The notes: generated by a model not told the origin, from the letters alone. A DNA stretch of 13,019 nt from Chitinophaga pinensis (GCA_945872805.1 CAMCBE010000018.1:1-13019); one strand, 5' to 3'. Positions 6,417 to 13,019 are shown, counted from the stretch's first letter. Translations and numbers: made by a program.

Positions 6417-8495
6417 TTAAAAGTGAAGTTGAAAATTTATGTACCCTGCTCTTCCAGGATTTCCGGGTAAGAAAAGCAGGTCTTTATAATTAAATATATT
6501 GTCTACACCAAGCATAATATCCCAATGTTTAGACGCACTATATCCAATGCTAGAATTAGCCTGCATATAACCGTTAGCAAATTCATCTTCGCGGTTAATC
6601 AAGCCATTGCCATCAACATCATTTGTGCCCCATCGACCCCGATAGATAAGTCGGATTGTTGTGAAAAACCCTGACTTGTTTTCATAATTAAACTTAATGT
6701 TAGCGCTGTGTTTAGATCTATATGGCAATCCACCATAATCTGAAACGGTCATTCGTGTAGCAGCACCATTTTCAATGCTTCGTTGATATACTTCACCTTG
6801 CTTAATCGTACGAAGCACTTGCTTATCAGCAGTGTATAGGTATTGATAGCCAACCTTGATGTTAATTGACTTACGTAAACGCTTACTCGCTTCTAGTTCT
6901 ACGCCCTGTGTCAATGCTTGTTTTAAATTGAAATAAGTATAGATCTGTCCACCACTTTTTTTAAAAGCAATGACATCTGTAACAATCATGTTGCTGATGT
7001 CATTTCTAAAAAAATTAGCCTGTGCGTTCAACTCATGTGGAAATTTCACTTTAACACCTGCGTTAAACCCACCAGACACTTCCGGCTTTAAAACAGAAAC
7101 GGTATTTAGCATCGAAGTAGTTTGATCAATTGAATTAAGATCAGACAATCTCATTACTTCATCTTGAGCAACTGATGCGCCAAAAACAGAATAAGAACCA
7201 GCGGCAACATTAGTGAAGTTCAAATACAATTGGCGAAAATCTGGAGCTTTAAACCCTTTGCCATAAGAGACATTAAAAGATATAAACTCATTATAAGCAT
7301 ATTGAAAAGCTGTCTTGGGGCTCAATACAGAGGAATACGCTTTATTTGCATCATAACGAAGTCCAGCAATAAAGGTGAGTTTCTTTGTGACCTTTTCTTC
7401 ATGCTGAGCAAAAATATACCCAATCTGATTTTCTCTTTTTATAGAAAGTGAATCATACCGATTAGAACGCACATTTTCTTGTATAAATCCAGCACCTGCA
7501 ATAAAATTTGATTGTGCCCTGATATGCCAATCTGTTTGATTTTCAATTCGATTAAATTGCTGCTTAAATTGATCATCGTACCCCCCTAAGGCATCTTTTA
7601 CGCTAAGCTCTTGAATGGCAGTAAACCCTGTAAAATAGCCACGAAACGTTGTACTGATCTTAGGGCTGATAGTAAGCCGAATGAATGGATTAATATTATA
7701 TTCATTGCTTTTTTCAAATCCTTTTGAAACAATAGTATTGCCCCCATTTAAAACTGAAATGGTATTATCAACGTAGGTATTATTATGTCTTGCAGTTAGC
7801 CCAAACTTCCATTTATCCGCTATGGGCAAACTCATTGAGATTTGTTGAGTTGAACGCCAGAATGGTTCAACTGTTTGTTGCATGGCATTTGGCTTAAGAC
7901 TATACCCTTCAGATCGATTATAATCAGAAGAAATCTGAACATCTAATTTATGAATCCTACGCGCTATATCAAACGAACCATCCACGGTATTAAACCTACC
8001 ATACCTTAAGTTAAGGTCTGATTTTCTGATGCCAGGTTGATCTGTAATAATATTGATAACACCACCCATGGCTTCCGAGCCATACAAACTTGACGAGGGG
8101 CCTTTGATGATTTCAATTTTTTTGATCCCTTTTATGGTTATACGCGAAAGATCCAGCACTCCCCCAGTGCGACCAATTAAAGGCTCGCCATTCAATAAAA
8201 TCAAGGTGTATTCAGAGGATAAGCCTTGCATCTGAATTCCTTTGCCAAAATTATCAATGATAGCAATGCCGGTTTGTTCAGCCAAAATATCACTCAGTCT
8301 AAGCGACCCACTCTGATAAAGAGTTTTTGCAGAAATAATAGATGCAGGAATAGCAATATTACTGAGTAATCGAGGTGACCGTGTTGCTGTAACAATAACC
8401 TCATCCATCGACTTGCTCGAAATGGAATCAGTATTGGTTTGGGCCACCACCCCACCGCATAGTATAATAAAACAAAATAGAACCAGACTCTTCAT
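6417..8495 (-). CDS. TonB-dependent outer-membrane receptor, HmuR/haem-siderophore type
   Basis: 692 residues. A Sec signal peptide (about 1-19, ending VVAQ) precedes a TonB box DEVIVTATR (31-39), a plug domain (about 45-155, with KGPSSSLYGSEAMGGVINII near 131-150) and a 22-strand-type beta barrel ending in the aromatic QLHF expected of BAM substrates. There is no N-terminal carboxypeptidase-like extension, so it is not SusC-like. It resembles haem or siderophore receptors; the FRAP-like site reads FKAPDFRQLY and the NPxL-like site LKPE, with no histidine between them, unlike classical haem receptors. An EF-hand-like loop DVDGNGLINRED lies at 626-637. The HmuY-like partner follows and an AraC-family regulator precedes it. 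Imported substrate: iron or haem-type compound by context, not proven. Confidence 0.92.
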   Translation of the reverse strand: MKSLVLFCFIILCGGVVAQTNTDSISSKSMDEVIVTATRSPRLLSNIAIPASIISAKTLYQSGSLRLSDILAEQTGIAIIDNFGKGIQMQGLSSEYTLILLNGEPLIGRTGGVLDLSRITIKGIKKIEIIKGPSSSLYGSEAMGGVINIITDQPGIRKSDLNLRYGRFNTVDGSFDIARRIHKLDVQISSDYNRSEGYSLKPNAMQQTVEPFWRSTQQISMSLPIADKWKFGLTARHNNTYVDNTISVLNGGNTIVSKGFEKSNEYNINPFIRLTISPKISTTFRGYFTGFTAIQELSVKDALGGYDDQFKQQFNRIENQTDWHIRAQSNFIAGAGFIQENVRSNRYDSLSIKRENQIGYIFAQHEEKVTKKLTFIAGLRYDANKAYSSVLSPKTAFQYAYNEFISFNVSYGKGFKAPDFRQLYLNFTNVAAGSYSVFGASVAQDEVMRLSDLNSIDQTTSMLNTVSVLKPEVSGGFNAGVKVKFPHELNAQANFFRNDISNMIVTDVIAFKKSGGQIYTYFNLKQALTQGVELEASKRLRKSINIKVGYQYLYTADKQVLRTIKQGEVYQRSIENGAATRMTVSDYGGLPYRSKHSANIKFNYENKSGFFTTIRLIYRGRWGTNDVDGNGLINREDEFANGYMQANSSIGYSASKHWDIMLGVDNIFNYKDLLFLPGNPGRAGYINFQLHF

Positions 8496-8511
8496 TGCTT
8501 AAATTCTGGCA

Positions 8512-8519
8512 CAATAGTA
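8512..8519 (-). promoter_or_regulatory. Candidate -7 box of the receptor/lipoprotein operon
   Basis: TACTATTG on the minus strand fits TAnnTTTG except for one base and lies 16 nt before the receptor ATG. No -33 TTG is seen at the usual spacing, as expected for a promoter that needs an activator. The boxes at 8549-8596 lie about 30-85 nt upstream, where an AraC-type activator would bind. Confidence 0.3.
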
Positions 8520-8548
8520 CTAGAAGCAATCCCTAATTACATCATAGA

Positions 8549-8596
8549 ATTGTCAGTTCTTATCTTCAATAGTTATTATGACAATCCCATGACAAT
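8549..8596 (-). promoter_or_regulatory. Candidate operator: three ATTGTCA boxes
   Basis: Reading the minus strand, ATTGTCAT occurs at 8589-8596 and again at 8578-8585, an 11-bp period that puts both on the same DNA face. A third, inverted copy (TGACAAT) lies at 8549-8555. Direct repeats at helical spacing upstream of a weak promoter fit AraC-family activators, and the regulator gene is adjacent. Binding by that protein is inferred. Confidence 0.45.
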
Positions 8597-8615
8597 AAAA
8601 CTGCAGAAAAATAAT

Positions 8616-9560
8616 TTATGGCTTTGATACCCTCAGCAACTCACATGGTTTAAGTCCGGTATGCTTTTTGAAAGCAGTTGAAAAATGTGAAATGGAAGAA
8701 TACCCGAGTTGTGCAGAAACCTCTGAAACAGAAAGACCTTTTTCATACAATAAAAAACGGGCATGCTCCATACGTTGATCCTGATAGAAATCAAAGATGG
8801 TGGTGCTGAACATAACCTTAAACCCTTTTTTTAAATAGCACTCATTAATGGCTACCTTTCTGCTTAACTCTCGAATTGTTATAGGATCGCCAATATGCTT
8901 TAATAAAATTTCTCTTGCTTTAATTATTTTTTCCCTTTCATCTTGATGTGCAAGAAACTTACAAGCCGGTATCTCATCCTCCTTTAATGCATTCATGGTT
9001 TCAAGACAATACAGAAGTAAGATCTGTGTTTGTGCGTTGACAAAAATATTTTCAACAGCATCAGTATAGTGATTATTAAGGATATTATCGAGGGTATGCC
9101 TGATTCGTCCAGACATCTGTATTGATCGGGTGAATGTATGGTTATAGCGAAAATTTAGGATCGCATCAGTTTCTGTTTGCGTATCGTCGGTCTTTATTAA
9201 GTTTGTGAGGTGCAAAGGGTCAAACCTAAATCGTAATAAATCTACCGTTTGGGTTTGTTCTACACAGGCCGCATCTTTATTAAACTTACAATCTTCGCAA
9301 TTTACTTCTGAATGTTTGCAGTATGTCTGACCAGAAATGCAAAATCTCAATTCTATAAATCGATTTTCTTGACTCTCCTCAACATGGTATAGTAATGACC
9401 CCTCATCTTCAATCATCGCATGTGGGTCTTTTTGGTAACGTTGAATATAAAATTGCCAAGAGCCTGGTATTTTCTTCTCCTTGGAAAATACCATGGGCAT
9501 GCTGGAGGGAATCGCCCAACCTGGTACCTGACTAACTTCCATTTTACCAATAAATTGCAT
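8616..9560 (-). CDS. AraC-family regulator with N-terminal cysteine cluster
   Basis: 314 residues. The C-terminal domain (about 208-310) is a canonical AraC double helix-turn-helix: ITIRELSRKVAINECYLKKG (228-247) and LSVSEVSAQLGYSSISHFST (276-295), the second very close to the family signature. The N-terminal sensor half carries five clustered cysteines, C74, C81, C88, C91 and C99 (C-x6-C-x6-C-x2-C-x7-C), in FCISGQTYCKHSEVNCEDC, suggesting a metal, iron-sulfur, haem or redox sensor; this is inferred from spacing only. The gene lies upstream of, and co-directional with, the TonB receptor/HmuY-like pair and is most likely its regulator, comparable in logic to PchR-type AraC proteins at siderophore receptors. 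It is divergent from gyrB. The ATG at 9560 is the first in frame before the intergenic region; M7 is an alternative start. Confidence 0.9.
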   Translation of the reverse strand: MQFIGKMEVSQVPGWAIPSSMPMVFSKEKKIPGSWQFYIQRYQKDPHAMIEDEGSLLYHVEESQENRFIELRFCISGQTYCKHSEVNCEDCKFNKDAACVEQTQTVDLLRFRFDPLHLTNLIKTDDTQTETDAILNFRYNHTFTRSIQMSGRIRHTLDNILNNHYTDAVENIFVNAQTQILLLYCLETMNALKEDEIPACKFLAHQDEREKIIKAREILLKHIGDPITIRELSRKVAINECYLKKGFKVMFSTTIFDFYQDQRMEHARFLLYEKGLSVSEVSAQLGYSSISHFSTAFKKHTGLKPCELLRVSKP

Positions 9561-9603
9561 ATAAATGTAAAGTTAACCCCATTAAATGAGGGCTTTTACC
9601 AAA

Positions 9604-9641
9604 AAAGATAAAAAAAGCATTTTTTTGTGGAAATTATCTTT
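9604..9641. repeat. Nested A/T-rich inverted repeat upstream of gyrB
   Basis: Outer arms AAAGATAA (9604-9611) and TTATCTTT (9634-9641) are perfectly complementary. Inside them an A-run (9610-9616) faces a T-run (9620-9626) with loop GCA. It is too weak in G/C for a normal terminator. It could extrude under negative supercoiling or be an operator, or simply be chance in A/T-rich DNA. Confidence 0.4.
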
Positions 9642-9694
9642 AAAAAGAAATGGGTTTAGCCTTCTATTTATGCCTTTAACCGCCTTGTTTTCAG

Positions 9695-9702
9695 TAGATT
9701 TG
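9695..9702 (+). promoter_or_regulatory. gyrB promoter, -7 box TAGATTTG
   Basis: TAGATTTG fits the Bacteroidota -7 consensus exactly, 41 nt before the gyrB ATG, giving a leader of about 35 nt. A second possible arrangement uses TTG at 9685-9687 with CATTTTTG at 9707-9714 (spacer 19, one mismatch). The leader contains AGAGG at 9726-9730, rather far from the ATG for a ribosome site. Confidence 0.5.
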
Positions 9703-9743
9703 TATACATTTTTGGGAACAAAAACAGAGGTTATAAGAATAGT

Positions 9744-11723
9744 ATGAGCATAGATAATCAAGAGAGTATAGATCAACAGAATGCCGGATACGGTGCAGAT
9801 AGTATTCAAGTCTTAGAAGGACTAGAAGCGGTACGAAAAAGACCGGCAATGTACATTGGAGATATTGGGGTAAAAGGGCTGCACCATCTTGTGTATGAAG
9901 TTGTAGACAACTCCATTGACGAAGCGCTCGCAGGCTATTGCGACGCCATTTATGTTACTATCCACGAAGACAATTCTGTTTCTGTACAAGATAATGGTAG
10001 AGGTATTCCTACAGGGATGCATTTAAAAGAAAAACGCAGTGCCTTAGAAGTTGTAATGACTGTTCTCCACGCAGGAGGGAAATTTGACAAAAACACATAC
10101 AAGGTATCCGGTGGATTACACGGTGTGGGGGTAAGCTGCGTAAACGCACTCAGCACCAAATTGATTGTAACCGTTAACCGCGAAGGAAAAACATTTGAAC
10201 AAGAATACTCAAGAGGTGTTCCTCAATATGTAGTAAGGGAAATAGGTAAAAGTGATCTAACTGGTACAAAAGTTCACTTTTGGCCAGATACAACCATCTT
10301 TACTAGCAATGAATATCATAAAGATATCCTTGAAGGTAGATTGCGCGAGCTTTCATACCTGAACAAGCGTATCAAAATCACATTGAGTGATTTAAGGGAA
10401 TTAGATGAAGAAGGCAAGAGCTATGAAAAAGTTTTTTATAGCGAAGGTGGTATCGTTGAGTTTGTTGAAATGCTGGACACAAGCGCCAAACGAAACACCC
10501 TTATCCCTTCAGTAATCTATATGGAAGGACATGATGTTGAATCAAATGTAGTCGTAGAAGTTGCCATCAACTATAACGATTCATATAACGAGCATATCTT
10601 TTCATATGTCAATAACATCAATACCATTGAAGGGGGAACACATGTGGCTGGTTTTAGAAGGGCCATCACAAGAGTCTTCCAACAGTACGGAAAAAAACAA
10701 GGATTATTTGAAAAGTCAAAAGTAGAAGTTGAAGGAGATGATTTTCGTGAAGGACTCAGTGCAATTATCTCTGTGAAAGTTCCTGAGCCACAATTTGAAG
10801 GACAAACCAAAACCAAATTGGGTAACTCAGAAGTGATGGGTATCGTTGACGTAACCGTTTCAAGAGTCTTAGAAGCATACTTGGAAGAAAATCCAAGGGA
10901 TGCAAAAAATATCATCAGCAAAGTGATTCTTGCAGCACAAGCAAGAGCCGCTGCTAGAAAGGCGAGAGAACTTGTTCAACGTAAAACAGTACTTTCGGGG
11001 GGTGGACTACCTGGAAAACTTTCTGATTGTTCCGAGAGAGACCCTACGAAGAGTGAACTTTTCTTAGTTGAGGGAGATTCAGCGGGTGGAACAGCAAAGC
11101 AAGGAAGAGATAGAAATTTCCAAGCAATTCTTCCATTAAGAGGAAAGATCTTGAACGTGGAAAAGGCAATGGAACACCGCATCTACGACAACGAGGAGAT
11201 CCGAAACATGTTCACTGCACTAGGTGTTAAAATAGGTACAGTTGAAGATCCAAAAGCGCTTGATATTTCAAAATTACGTTACCATAAGCTCATCATCATG
11301 ACAGATGCAGATGTGGATGGAAGCCATATCGCAACACTAATTCTTACCTTCCTGTTCAGGTATATGAAAGCCATGGTTGAACAAGGCTACGTATATATTG
11401 CACAACCACCTCTTTACTTAGTTAAAAAAGGCAAAGAGCAATTCTATGCTTGGAACGAAGTTCAGCGAAAAGCATACATTGAACGCCTTGGTGGTGGCCG
11501 CGAAGACAGCGTAAATGTTCAACGCTATAAAGGATTAGGAGAAATGAACGCCAGCCAGCTATGGGACACTACAATGAACCCCAACACTAGAACGTTAAAA
11601 AGAGTCACCATTGAGAGTGCAGCAGAAGCAGACAGGGTTTTTAGCATGCTCATGGGAGACGAAGTAGCACCGAGAAGGGAGTTCATTGAATCACACGCCA
11701 GGTACGCAAAACTAGATATCTGA
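9744..11723 (+). CDS. gyrB: DNA gyrase subunit B
   Basis: 659 residues; the ATPase subunit of gyrase, which with GyrA introduces negative supercoils. GHKL ATPase domain: GLEAVRKRPAMYIGD (26-40), EVVDNSIDEA (52-61, with the Mg2+-binding N56), QDNGRGIPTG (82-91) and GGLHGVGVS (123-131). The transducer segment carries PQFEGQTKTKLGN with the catalytic Lys. The TOPRIM domain shows VEGDSAGG with E443, PLRGKILNVEKA (quinolone-pocket region) and TDADVDGSH with D521, D523 and D525. The C-terminal block RYKGLGEMNASQLWDTTMNP is typical of GyrB rather than ParE. The roughly 170-residue insert of enterobacterial GyrB is absent, as usual in Bacteroidota. It starts at MSIDNQES after a short leader. A small gene follows 29 nt later with no terminator between, so co-transcription is likely. 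Confidence 0.98.
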   Translation: MSIDNQESIDQQNAGYGADSIQVLEGLEAVRKRPAMYIGDIGVKGLHHLVYEVVDNSIDEALAGYCDAIYVTIHEDNSVSVQDNGRGIPTGMHLKEKRSALEVVMTVLHAGGKFDKNTYKVSGGLHGVGVSCVNALSTKLIVTVNREGKTFEQEYSRGVPQYVVREIGKSDLTGTKVHFWPDTTIFTSNEYHKDILEGRLRELSYLNKRIKITLSDLRELDEEGKSYEKVFYSEGGIVEFVEMLDTSAKRNTLIPSVIYMEGHDVESNVVVEVAINYNDSYNEHIFSYVNNINTIEGGTHVAGFRRAITRVFQQYGKKQGLFEKSKVEVEGDDFREGLSAIISVKVPEPQFEGQTKTKLGNSEVMGIVDVTVSRVLEAYLEENPRDAKNIISKVILAAQARAAARKARELVQRKTVLSGGGLPGKLSDCSERDPTKSELFLVEGDSAGGTAKQGRDRNFQAILPLRGKILNVEKAMEHRIYDNEEIRNMFTALGVKIGTVEDPKALDISKLRYHKLIIMTDADVDGSHIATLILTFLFRYMKAMVEQGYVYIAQPPLYLVKKGKEQFYAWNEVQRKAYIERLGGGREDSVNVQRYKGLGEMNASQLWDTTMNPNTRTLKRVTIESAAEADRVFSMLMGDEVAPRREFIESHARYAKLDI

Positions 11724-11752
11724 TTTATTTATTTACATTTAAAACAACCAAC

Positions 11753-11959
11753 ATGTCAACCGCAAACATGCTCACAGCCTACAACGTTAAAACAAAAGAG
11801 AAAAATGTACCAATTCATGATGCAGTAGTTAGCCGCACAACAAAAGGTGGATACATTGCAAAAGGAAACGATGGTAAAGGAAACAAACTTACCGCCTTAT
11901 TGGGTGAAGCGAAAGCGCTAGAAGCCATTAAAGCTGGTGTTGCCAAGCAAGATTGGTAG
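11753..11959 (+). CDS. Small conserved-looking protein of unknown function (68 aa)
   Basis: 68 residues, basic, with no cysteine, no signal peptide and no membrane segment. It has a Gly/Lys-rich centre KGGYIAKGNDGKGNKL (about 31-46) and a helical Ala-rich end ALLGEAKALEAIKAGVAK. I do not recognise a named family; the composition suggests a small soluble protein that may bind nucleic acid or a ribosome-linked partner, which is only a guess. It looks real because the frame is clean, the A-rich leader (AAAACAACCAAC before ATG) is typical of the window, and a strong terminator follows 24 nt after the stop. It starts 29 nt after gyrB and probably shares its transcript; a weak TACATTTA box at 11734-11741 could give a separate start. 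The methionine at residue 6 is an alternative start. Confidence 0.75.
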   Translation: MSTANMLTAYNVKTKEKNVPIHDAVVSRTTKGGYIAKGNDGKGNKLTALLGEAKALEAIKAGVAKQDW

Positions 11960-11983
11960 ACTCTATTATTTGTTACATCAACG

Positions 11984-12016
11984 AAGACAGGCCCCTAGAG
12001 GCCTGTCTTTTATTTT
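11984..12016 (+). terminator. Rho-independent terminator of the gyrB unit
   Basis: A perfect 10-bp stem AAGACAGGCC (11984-11993) with GGCCTGTCTT (12000-12009), loop CCTAGA, then TTATTTT. The T-run lies over the stop codon and last codons of the convergent yciH gene. The minus direction lacks a T-run, so its main use is for gyrB and the 68-aa gene. Confidence 0.88.
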
Positions 12017-12342
12017 ACCTTATACAGATTCTTTGTTAACCACCCACGTGCTTTTTCACGATGATCTCCTTGCAGAATAATTTCTCCATCCTTAGCAGCT
12101 CCTCCTGTTCCACAGAAATTTTTTAATTTTTTCCCCAACTCAACCATATCCTCTTCAGCACCTACAAATCCTACGAGCAACGTAACCTTTTTACCCGCTC
12201 GATGCTTGGTTTCTAGGGTCATTCGCAGAATTTGTTGCGCAGGAGGCAACGTTTGAATTACTTCATCATCAGAAGCAGACTTAAAATTAGGGTCTGTACT
12301 AAATACAATTAAAGGAGTTTCACTATTATTTTTCTTCTTCAT
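12010..12342 (-). CDS. yciH: YciH/SUI1 family translation initiation factor (eIF1-like)
   Basis: 110 residues, close to the 108 of E. coli YciH. A short charged N-terminus is followed by the SUI1 beta-alpha fold: QQILRMTLETKHRAGKKVTLLVGF (about 36-59), then LGKKLKNFCGTGGAAKDGEIILQGDHREKARGWL (about 69-102). The GTGGAAKDGEIILQGDH core is diagnostic for bacterial SUI1 proteins. By homology to eIF1 it binds the 30S subunit near the P site and affects start-codon or initiator selection; its role in bacteria is poorly defined and it is non-essential in E. coli. It converges on the gyrB unit (terminator shared in the overlap) and is divergent from gpmI. On the minus strand TAGTATTT with an upstream TTG is a weak possible promoter. 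Confidence 0.93.
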   Translation of the reverse strand: MKKKNNSETPLIVFSTDPNFKSASDDEVIQTLPPAQQILRMTLETKHRAGKKVTLLVGFVGAEEDMVELGKKLKNFCGTGGAAKDGEIILQGDHREKARGWLTKNLYKVK

Positions 12343-12470
12343 TCAAAAACCTTTTGCTGTCGTATATGATCTTGAAATACTAAAAACCACATTTGCAAGA
12401 CAAGCCTAAAATTAATAGGTTAATTCCAAAGTTGAGTGAATTTTATCCAGCGAGAAATCCAGGAGGAATA

Positions 12471-12483
12471 TCAATTATTGATA
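12471..12483. promoter_or_regulatory. Short palindrome, possible operator upstream of gpmI
   Basis: ATCAAT-T-ATTGAT is a perfect 6-bp inverted repeat with a one-base centre, about 50 nt upstream of the gpmI -7 box. It could be a repressor or activator site; A/T-rich palindromes of this length also arise by chance. Confidence 0.25.
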
Positions 12484-12533
12484 ATTCATATTCTATCGTT
12501 GCCGCGACAAAATCCGTTTTGAATGAAATAAAG

Positions 12534-12541
12534 TAAATTTG
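12534..12541 (+). promoter_or_regulatory. gpmI promoter, -7 box TAAATTTG close to the start codon
   Basis: An exact match to TAnnTTTG ends only 4 nt before the gpmI ATG. Transcription from it would start at or within a few bases of the ATG, giving a leaderless or nearly leaderless message. The nearest TTG-type -33 candidates (12499-12501, 12519-12521) are not at standard spacing. Confidence 0.45.
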
Positions 12542-12545
12542 TACT

Positions 12546-13019
12546 ATGGAGAATAAAAAATGCATCTTAGTAATCATGGATGGATGGGGACTTGGCACAG
12601 TACCAGAAAGCGATGCCATTCAACATGCGAATACACCATTTGTTTCCTCTTTGTATGAGAAATACCCAAACACTACATTGACAACCTGTGGAGAGTTGGT
12701 GGGACTGCCTGATGGACAAATGGGGAACAGTGAAGTAGGACATCTAAATCTTGGCGCAGGAAGAATAGTTTACCAAGAATTACAACGCATCAATGTTGCT
12801 ATTCGGAATCATTCTTTTCAACAGAATGAAACATTACTGCAATCGCTACACTATGCAAAAAAGAATAATAAAAAATTACACCTAATTGGATTGGTAAGTG
12901 ATGGCGGTGTCCATTCACACATGAGACATCTCGAAGCCATTACTGATTTATGTAAATCAGAAGGACTTGAGCAAGTCTTTATTCATGCATTTACAGATGG
13001 CAGGGATACAGATCCGAAA
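12546..13019 (+). CDS. gpmI: 2,3-bisphosphoglycerate-independent phosphoglycerate mutase (3' end missing)
   Basis: The first 158 codons are open to the window edge; the full enzyme is about 510 residues. It interconverts 3- and 2-phosphoglycerate in glycolysis, using two Mn2+ ions and a phosphoserine intermediate. Visible motifs: CILVIMDGWGLG (6-17) with metal ligand D12; GQMGNSEVGHLNLGAGR (57-73) with the catalytic S62; VSDGGVHSH (117-125) with substrate-binding H123; and FTDGRDTDP (149-157). All expected N-terminal active-site elements are present. The start at 12546 gives the usual few residues before the MDGWG motif, and M11 is too late to be the start. No Shine-Dalgarno site is seen. The gene is divergent from yciH. 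Confidence 0.96.
   Translation, partial: MENKKCILVIMDGWGLGTVPESDAIQHANTPFVSSLYEKYPNTTLTTCGELVGLPDGQMGNSEVGHLNLGAGRIVYQELQRINVAIRNHSFQQNETLLQSLHYAKKNNKKLHLIGLVSDGGVHSHMRHLEAITDLCKSEGLEQVFIHAFTDGRDTDPK

Larger units (their letters stand above)
8496..8615. other. Regulatory intergenic region between the AraC-family gene and the receptor gene
   Basis: 120 nt with no ORF and no hairpin followed by a T-run. It holds the three ATTGTCA boxes and the weak -7 box listed separately. The absence of a terminator after the regulator means that read-through into the receptor gene is possible. Confidence 0.6.
9561..9743. other. Divergent intergenic region between the AraC-family gene and gyrB
   Basis: 183 nt, very A/T-rich. 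The gyrB side holds a perfect TAnnTTTG box (9695-9702). The regulator side holds only a weak box (TAACTTTA on the minus strand, 9568-9575). An A/T palindrome lies at 9604-9641. No coding sequence is supported here. Confidence 0.6.
12343..12545. other. Divergent intergenic region between yciH and gpmI
   Basis: 203 nt without a supported gene. It contains a 13-bp perfect palindrome ATCAATTATTGAT (12471-12483), an isolated purine-rich AGGAGG (12462-12467) with no convincing ORF after it, and a perfect -7 box next to gpmI (12534-12541). Confidence 0.55.

Noticed and set aside
9582..9809. A 75-residue hydrophobic frame on the minus strand between the AraC gene and gyrB.
   Set aside because: It overlaps the start of gyrB and the promoter region, consists of A/T-rich intergenic translation, and shows no ribosome site or family feature.
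12462..12521. A perfect AGGAGG followed by a possible TTG-started peptide of 14 codons.
   Set aside because: The ORF is very short with a non-ATG start, and Shine-Dalgarno sites are not used by the other genes here, so it is probably a chance purine run.
12343..12545. Search for a tRNA, riboswitch or small RNA in the yciH-gpmI gap.
   Set aside because: No cloverleaf, no G/C-rich stems and no terminator hairpin were visible; only a 13-bp palindrome and a promoter box.

Overview
The window reads as a chromosomal segment of a Bacteroidota bacterium, probably of the Chitinophagales/Sphingobacteriia side. The clues are the A/T-rich genes with A-rich leaders and almost no Shine-Dalgarno sites, repeated matches to the Bacteroidota -7 promoter box TAnnTTTG, a long eukaryote-like IleRS followed directly by a DksA-like gene, a TonB-receptor/HmuY pair, and a GyrB of about 650 residues. 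Nothing indicates a phage, transposon, CRISPR array, tRNA or rRNA. All genes look intact except the two cut by the window edges.

Layout: (1) 1-1128 (+) is the 3' part of an MsbA-type ABC exporter, ending in a hairpin terminator that overlaps the stop region of the convergent neighbour. (2) 1147-5681 (-) is a two-gene unit, ileS followed after 5 nt by a fusion of a histone-H1-like Lys/Ala/Pro tail with a DksA/TraR-like domain. (3) 5760-9560 (-) is an uptake locus: an AraC-family regulator with a five-cysteine cluster, then, after a 120-nt gap with three ATTGTCA boxes, a TonB-dependent receptor and an HmuY-family lipoprotein, closed by a UUCG-tetraloop terminator. (4) 9744-11959 (+) holds gyrB and a 68-residue protein of unknown function, closed by a strong terminator. 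(5) 12010-12342 (-) is a YciH/SUI1 (eIF1-like) gene. (6) 12546 to the right edge (+) is the first 158 codons of gpmI.

How the parts work together: ileS and the DksA-like fusion couple tRNA charging to what may be an RNA polymerase or nucleoid-associated factor. The regulator, receptor and lipoprotein form a self-contained regulated outer-membrane import system of the haem/iron type. Its substrate is uncertain, because the mature HmuY-like protein contains neither His nor Met, the axial haem ligands known in characterised HmuY homologues. gyrB, yciH and gpmI are housekeeping genes.

Most notable: the IleRS signature motif is G-I-H-H instead of H-I-G-H, the arrangement linked to strong mupirocin resistance in type 2 IleRS; the Lys/Ala/Pro-tail/DksA fusion carries a near-identical 72-bp internal duplication; the HmuY-like protein lacks haem ligands and sits beside a Cys-cluster AraC regulator; and the only -7-like box at gpmI lies so close to the ATG that the transcript may be leaderless. 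I did not find an obviously new multi-gene system; the uptake locus in part 3 is the best candidate for unusual biology.
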